The position numbers were made by a program, and so were the translations under genes. From an uncultured Bacteriovorax sp. (GTDB taxonomy: Bacteria > Bdellovibrionota > Bacteriovoracia > Bacteriovoracales > Bacteriovoracaceae): a DNA stretch of 10,349 nt. Below the pieces are notes generated by a model, which had not been told where the DNA came from, did no database searches, and worked only from the letters and a program-made list of their open reading frames with translations. How positions within the stretch are numbered: position 1 is the first letter of the stretch; every line of letters begins with the position of its first letter. Positions 7,124 through 10,349 of this stretch are shown piece by piece. The stretch is from positions 1-10,349 of the forward strand of contig CAMLRB010000130.1 in assembly GCA_946482295.1 (NCBI GenBank). The letters run 5' to 3'.

Positions 7124-8314
7124 ATGAATGAATTGCCTTATTATGTTTCGTGGAGCAAACAACATAATGCCACGACATTCAAGATTGCTTCTGTTGATGG
7201 TGTGAGAATTAAAACAGAAGAAGGTCATTCGCTCTTTGATATGACATCTATTAGTTACCAAGCACACTTCGGTCACAATCATCCTGTCATCATCAAGGCC
7301 ATTAAAGATCAGCTTGATACCATTCCCATGAGTTCCCCAAAAGGAATTTATCCGGGAAAAAATGAGTCCACTAAAAAACTCCTCTCTTATATGAATAAAG
7401 AAGACGGAAAAATTTTTTACACAACAGGTGGCGCTGAGACCGTTGAAAATGCTCTCAAGATTGCTCGCGACTTCACTAAAAAAAAGACTATCCTAGCTCG
7501 CGCGAATTCCTATCATGGGGCGACTTTAGGAGCTTTAGGTGCAACAGGCGACTGGAGAAATCCAGCGCATATGACTCCGGAGAATTGGGTTTTACGTTTT
7601 CCTGAACCGACTGAAGAAAATGCCATTCAAAAAACGCGAGATATTATTCTTAAGGCAGGCCCCCAAAATATCGCTGCCTTTATCATTGAAACAATCACAG
7701 GTGGAAATGGAGTTTTTTACGGTGATCAAACTTGGTGGGACGGAATCTCTAATCTCTGTAAAGAATTTAACATTCTACTCATCATGGACGAAGTTGTGTG
7801 CGGATTCAACCGAACAGGAAAACCGTTCGGATATATGCACTACAATGTTTCCCCAGATATGGTTTGTCTCGCCAAAGGTATCACCGGTGGTATGATTCCT
7901 TTTGGTGCTCTATGGACGAGCAAAAAGATTGCGGAACATTACGAAGAAAATGTTTTGGTTTGTGGACTCACAAATTATGCTCACCCACTTGGAGTTGCGG
8001 CCATGAAAGGTGTGCTCGATATCGTTCATGATCCCAATTTTTTAAGCAATCTCTCAATTGTTGAAAAAGAATTTGTCTCTCAACTTGAATCACTCAAAAA
8101 GTTTTCAGTCGTTAAAGATATTCGTGTAAAGGGAATGCTTGCGGCAGTAGATATCAATCACCCTATTGAATGGAAAAAGTTTTATAAAAAAGGGCTCTAC
8201 CTTGTTGCTCATGCCAATCGAATAATTTTAGCCCCTCCGTTAATCATGACAAAAAATGAATGTCATGAGGCCATGTCATTAATCGCTGATGTTCTAAAGG
8301 AAGAATCGAAATGA
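7124..8314 (+). CDS. Class III PLP-dependent aminotransferase (omega-amino acid type)
   Basis: A 396-residue fold-type I PLP enzyme that should move an amino group from an omega- or beta-amino acid to a 2-oxoacid. Visible landmarks are FGHNHPVI near residue 48, TTGGAETVENALK (phosphate-binding region), NSYHGATLGALGATGD, IIETITGGNG, MDEVVCGFNRTG with Asp222 contacting the PLP nitrogen, and CLAKGITGG with Schiff-base Lys251. Length is a little below the usual 420-450 residues for the family. The YHGATLGAL and DEVVCGFNRTG wording recalls taurine/omega-amino acid:pyruvate aminotransferases, but the substrate cannot be fixed from this. It is a different subtype from the aminotransferase domain of the upstream fusion, which argues for two separate transamination steps in one pathway. 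An AAGGGG at 7111-7116 overlaps the upstream stop, and the last codon overlaps scoA by ATGA. Confidence 0.92.
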   Translation: MNELPYYVSWSKQHNATTFKIASVDGVRIKTEEGHSLFDMTSISYQAHFGHNHPVIIKAIKDQLDTIPMSSPKGIYPGKNESTKKLLSYMNKEDGKIFYTTGGAETVENALKIARDFTKKKTILARANSYHGATLGALGATGDWRNPAHMTPENWVLRFPEPTEENAIQKTRDIILKAGPQNIAAFIIETITGGNGVFYGDQTWWDGISNLCKEFNILLIMDEVVCGFNRTGKPFGYMHYNVSPDMVCLAKGITGGMIPFGALWTSKKIAEHYEENVLVCGLTNYAHPLGVAAMKGVLDIVHDPNFLSNLSIVEKEFVSQLESLKKFSVVKDIRVKGMLAAVDINHPIEWKKFYKKGLYLVAHANRIILAPPLIMTKNECHEAMSLIADVLKEESK

Positions 8315-9024
8315 ATTTTGATCAAAAAAAATATCCCAAAGTTTTTACTGATGCTCATAGTGCCCTTCAAGGAATTGAATCGGGCATGACTCTCATGAGT
8401 GGCGGCTTCGGTCTTTGCGGGATTGCTGAAAACTGCATCGATGCCTTGACAACAATTGATGTTAAAAATTTAACAGTCATTTCAAACAACATTGGAAACA
8501 GTGGACGTGGACTCGTTAAAATTCTTATTCAAGATAAAATCAGTAAGGCCTATTGTTCTTACGTTGGGGGGAACCCAGACTTAGAAGTTCGTATGTTGAA
8601 TAAACAGATTGAAGTTGAGCTTGTACCGCAAGGAACTTTTTCAGAACGTATTCGCGCGGCCGGTATGGGAATTCGAGCTTTCTATACACCTACTGGTTAC
8701 GGCACTCTCGTAGCGGAGGGAAAAGAAGTAAAAAACTTTGATCGTCCTTGTGTTCTTGAAACGGCCCTTCACGCAGACTTTGCCATCATCAAGGCCCAAA
8801 AGGGAGACACATACGGAAATCTTTGGTTCAAAGAAACGGCCAGAAACTTTTCTCCTCTCATGGCGATGGCCGCAAAAATAACAGTCGTAGAAGTTGAAGA
8901 GCTTGTTGAAATCGGAGAACTTCCACCTGAAGACATTCATCTTCCAGGACTCTTCGTTCAAAGAATTTTCCAAGGGAAAAACTATAAAAATGATATCGAA
9001 TTTCTTGTAACGGAAGGTGCCTAA
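8311..9024 (+). CDS. scoA: 3-oxoacid CoA-transferase subunit A
   Basis: The 237-residue alpha subunit of a family I CoA-transferase, most like succinyl-CoA:acetoacetate CoA-transferase (SCOT). The enzyme moves CoA from succinyl-CoA (or a similar donor) to a 3-oxoacid, activating it for thiolysis to acetyl-CoA. Family hallmarks are SGGFGLCGIAEN (residues ~31-42), LTVISNNIG, SYVGGNPD, VELVPQGTFSERIRA, AFYTPTGYGT, GNLWFKETARNF and the C-terminal IHLPGLFVQRI. Length is normal for a bacterial A subunit. It begins in the stop of the aminotransferase gene (ATGA) with AAAGGAAG seven bases upstream and shares one base with scoB. PcaI/AtoD-type transferases are related alternatives, but the wording fits ScoA best. 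It probably handles the 3-oxoacid end product of the operon pathway. Confidence 0.94.
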   Translation: MNFDQKKYPKVFTDAHSALQGIESGMTLMSGGFGLCGIAENCIDALTTIDVKNLTVISNNIGNSGRGLVKILIQDKISKAYCSYVGGNPDLEVRMLNKQIEVELVPQGTFSERIRAAGMGIRAFYTPTGYGTLVAEGKEVKNFDRPCVLETALHADFAIIKAQKGDTYGNLWFKETARNFSPLMAMAAKITVVEVEELVEIGELPPEDIHLPGLFVQRIFQGKNYKNDIEFLVTEGA

Positions 9025-9641
9025 TGAGTTGGACTAATGAACAAATGGCCGACGTAGTAATTAGCTTTTTTAAGCCACACACTTCGGTGAATCTTGGAAT
9101 TGGAATGCCAACGGTTATTGCGCAGAGAATGCCTAAAGAAATGCATATTATGATTCATTCTGAAAATGGAGTTCTTGGCGTGAGCGGCCGTCCTAAAAAA
9201 GATGAAGTCTCACCAACGCTGATTAATGCAGGAAAAGAAACTATTTCTATTGGAGCTGGGGCAAGTTTTTTTGATAGCTCTCTTTCATTTGGAATGATCC
9301 GCGGTGGTCACATAGATTATTGTGTCCTAGGTGGAATGGAAGTTGATGCTGAAAGAAACCTGGCCAATTGGATGGTGCCTGGAAAAAAAGTAACAGGTAT
9401 GGGTGGGGCCATGGATCTCGTTAACGGATCGAAACAAGTCATCATCATGATGAATCACTTTAGCAAAGATGGTGCTGCAAAACTTCTCAAGCGTTGCTCA
9501 CTACCACTCACTGGTAAAGATGTCGTTGACCTTGTTGTCACAGAACTGGGAGTTTTTAAACCGAATGGCAAAACATTCGAGATTATTAAACTTGCTCCTG
9601 GTGTGACGCCTGAAGCTTGTAAATTGCAGCAAGATACCTAA
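9024..9641 (+). CDS. scoB: 3-oxoacid CoA-transferase subunit B
   Basis: The 205-residue beta subunit pairing with the preceding A subunit. It contains the catalytic glutamate in HSENGVLGVSG (Glu47, codon 9162-9164), which forms the glutamyl-CoA thioester intermediate in this family. Other hallmarks are VNLGIGMPT (residues ~24-32), the GG(H)IDYCVLGGMEVD segment, NLANWMVPGKKVTGMGGAMDLV and the C-terminal DLVVTELGVF. Length is normal. Start and upstream stop overlap in TAATG, with AAGGTG at 9014-9019 as ribosome site, giving the near-equal coupled expression expected for a heteromeric enzyme. It is the last gene of the coupled unit; I see no convincing hairpin terminator in the bases after it. 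Confidence 0.94.
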   Translation: MSWTNEQMADVVISFFKPHTSVNLGIGMPTVIAQRMPKEMHIMIHSENGVLGVSGRPKKDEVSPTLINAGKETISIGAGASFFDSSLSFGMIRGGHIDYCVLGGMEVDAERNLANWMVPGKKVTGMGGAMDLVNGSKQVIIMMNHFSKDGAAKLLKRCSLPLTGKDVVDLVVTELGVFKPNGKTFEIIKLAPGVTPEACKLQQDT

Positions 9642-9677
9642 GTACAGCTGTCAACAAATGTTAGTTTTATAAGAATA

Positions 9678-9722
9678 CTTCCTTGATATGATTCCCACGA
9701 TAAATTACTCATAGCAAGGAAG
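9678..9722 (+). repeat. 8-bp perfect inverted repeat covering the Shine-Dalgarno site
   Basis: CTTCCTTG at 9678-9685 is the exact reverse complement of CAAGGAAG at 9715-9722, separated by 29 bases. The right arm is the ribosome binding site of the protease gene (ATG at 9728). The left arm overlaps the start of the extended -10. In RNA made from upstream (read-through from scoB) the arms could pair and hide the ribosome site; RNA begun at the local promoter near 9699 would lack the left arm. It could instead be an operator dyad. Function is inferred. Confidence 0.45.
9684..9692 (+). promoter_or_regulatory. Candidate extended -10 promoter for the secreted protease gene
   Basis: The sequence TGATATGAT is a TGn extension followed by TATGAT, one mismatch from the sigma-70 -10 consensus. 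The -35 is poor (TTTTAT at 9665-9670 with 16-base spacing), as is common for extended -10 promoters. Transcription would begin near 9699, leaving a leader of about 30 bases before the ATG at 9728. Its position in the only sizeable gap of the window supports a separate promoter for the last gene. Confidence 0.5.
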
Positions 9723-9727
9723 AACTT

Positions 9728-10349
9728 ATGAAATTGTATCTCCTCGTACTGCTCGCCCTCACTTCTTTCAATTCACACGCACTCACCAATTCTGTTTTTG
9801 CTGAAAACGAAATTTTCAATTCTGTTGTTATGATTAAATCAGAAGCACCAGATGCTTCCGGCGATACTACTCCAGCTTATTGTAATGCTACTTTTGTGGG
9901 AAAGAATGTTATGGTCACGGCCGCTCATTGCCTGGCCCTCGCTCATATTTCAGGTGAAAAATTAGTTGAACTCCAAACTGGTTATTATAAATATGTAACG
10001 AGACCAGATGGTCAAAGAGTTCGCATCGGATACGTACAGAAAAATAAATTCAGCAAACACGTTAACATTGAACTCCCACAATCGCTTAAAGATAAATTTG
10101 CTCGCCAAGGTCAACGTGCGCGTATTGAACCGTCAGAAGATTTTGCTCTCGTCTGGTGGAATGAAGAAACTCCCGAAACAGCAGACATGAACTTCGCCAC
10201 TCCAGTCACTCCAACGGAGCATGCTCAGGTGATTAGATCATTGGCAAGTTTTCCCTTAAAAGTTGTCTCAATAAATTTTCTAAGCACAATGAGTATGGAC
10301 ACTAAACGCATGGGCGATCTTAACAGTGTAAAATGGAGCAGCAATCATT
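9728..10349 (+). CDS. Secreted trypsin-like serine protease, 3' end outside the window
   Basis: The frame runs from ATG 9728 to the right edge without a stop (207 complete codons). Residues 1-18 form a signal peptide: one Lys, a Leu/Val-rich core, then SFNSHA with likely cleavage after Ala18, so the product should be exported. FNSVVMIKSEA resembles the mature N-terminus of S1 proteases, and VMVTAAHC places the catalytic histidine at His67, with Cys52 and Cys68 positioned for the conserved disulfide. The catalytic aspartate is probably Asp138 in EDFALVWW. The catalytic serine (GDSGG region) would lie beyond the window, so activity cannot be confirmed. The ribosome site AAGGAAG (9716-9722) is strong. 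It has its own likely promoter and is not coupled to scoB. Secreted trypsin-like proteases are frequent in predatory Bdellovibrionota, but occur widely. Confidence 0.85.
   Translation, partial: MKLYLLVLLALTSFNSHALTNSVFAENEIFNSVVMIKSEAPDASGDTTPAYCNATFVGKNVMVTAAHCLALAHISGEKLVELQTGYYKYVTRPDGQRVRIGYVQKNKFSKHVNIELPQSLKDKFARQGQRARIEPSEDFALVWWNEETPETADMNFATPVTPTEHAQVIRSLASFPLKVVSINFLSTMSMDTKRMGDLNSVKWSSNH

Noticed and set aside
8641..8973. Antisense open frame of 110 codons opposite scoA
   Set aside because: Lies wholly opposite a well-conserved gene, has no family resemblance and its composition is the mirror of the scoA codons.
9642..9683. Intrinsic terminator after scoB
   Set aside because: Only ACAGCTGT (a plain 8-base palindrome) and AT-rich sequence are present; no GC-rich stem followed by a T-run.
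1..10349. tRNA, rRNA, CRISPR array, insertion sequence or prophage genes
   Set aside because: No cloverleaf-like stretch, regular direct repeats, transposase or terminal inverted repeats were seen; nearly all bases lie in the listed genes.

Overview
The window looks like chromosomal DNA from a fairly AT-rich (about 40% GC by eye), Gram-negative-type bacterium. Protein flavour (a Bacteroidota-like ThrRS, a Vibrio/Shewanella-type Ddl, a secreted trypsin-like protease) would fit a Bdellovibrionota predator such as a Bacteriovorax relative. That is an impression from remembered sequences, not a search result. All eight recognisable genes lie on the plus strand and there is very little non-coding DNA.

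Layout: (1) the 3' part of thrS, threonyl-tRNA synthetase, cut by the left edge (2-1852); (2) ddl, D-alanine--D-alanine ligase (1888-2901); (3) a 1031-residue multidomain protein (2923-6018) with an intact class III PLP aminotransferase, a central GNAT acetyltransferase and a second aminotransferase-like domain that has lost its PLP-anchoring residues; (4) a C45-type Ntn-hydrolase/acyltransferase (6015-7112); (5) a second, stand-alone class III aminotransferase (7124-8314); (6) scoA and scoB, the two subunits of a 3-oxoacid CoA-transferase (8311-9024 and 9024-9641); (7) an 86-base gap with an extended -10 promoter and an inverted repeat around the ribosome binding site; (8) the 5' part of a secreted trypsin-like serine protease (9728 to the right edge).

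Genes 3 to 7 of the open reading frames from 2923 to 9641 are overlapping or 11 bases apart (ATGA, 11-nt gap, ATGA, TAATG), so they are almost certainly one translationally coupled unit. Aminotransferase + N-acetyltransferase + amide hydrolase (Ntn) + second aminotransferase + 3-oxoacid CoA-transferase reads as a catabolic route for a diamino or omega-amino acid that runs through N-acylated intermediates and ends in a 3-oxoacid such as acetoacetate. The N-acetyl-beta-lysine route of lysine breakdown is one concrete candidate; its signature enzymes (lysine 2,3-aminomutase, the 3-keto cleavage enzyme) are not in the window, so this stays a hypothesis. The unusual centrepiece is the aminotransferase-GNAT-pseudoaminotransferase fusion.

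A second oddity is at the left edge: the first ~240 bases of the window, inside thrS, are about 54% GC by hand count, against about 40% for the next 240 bases, an abrupt break within one gene.
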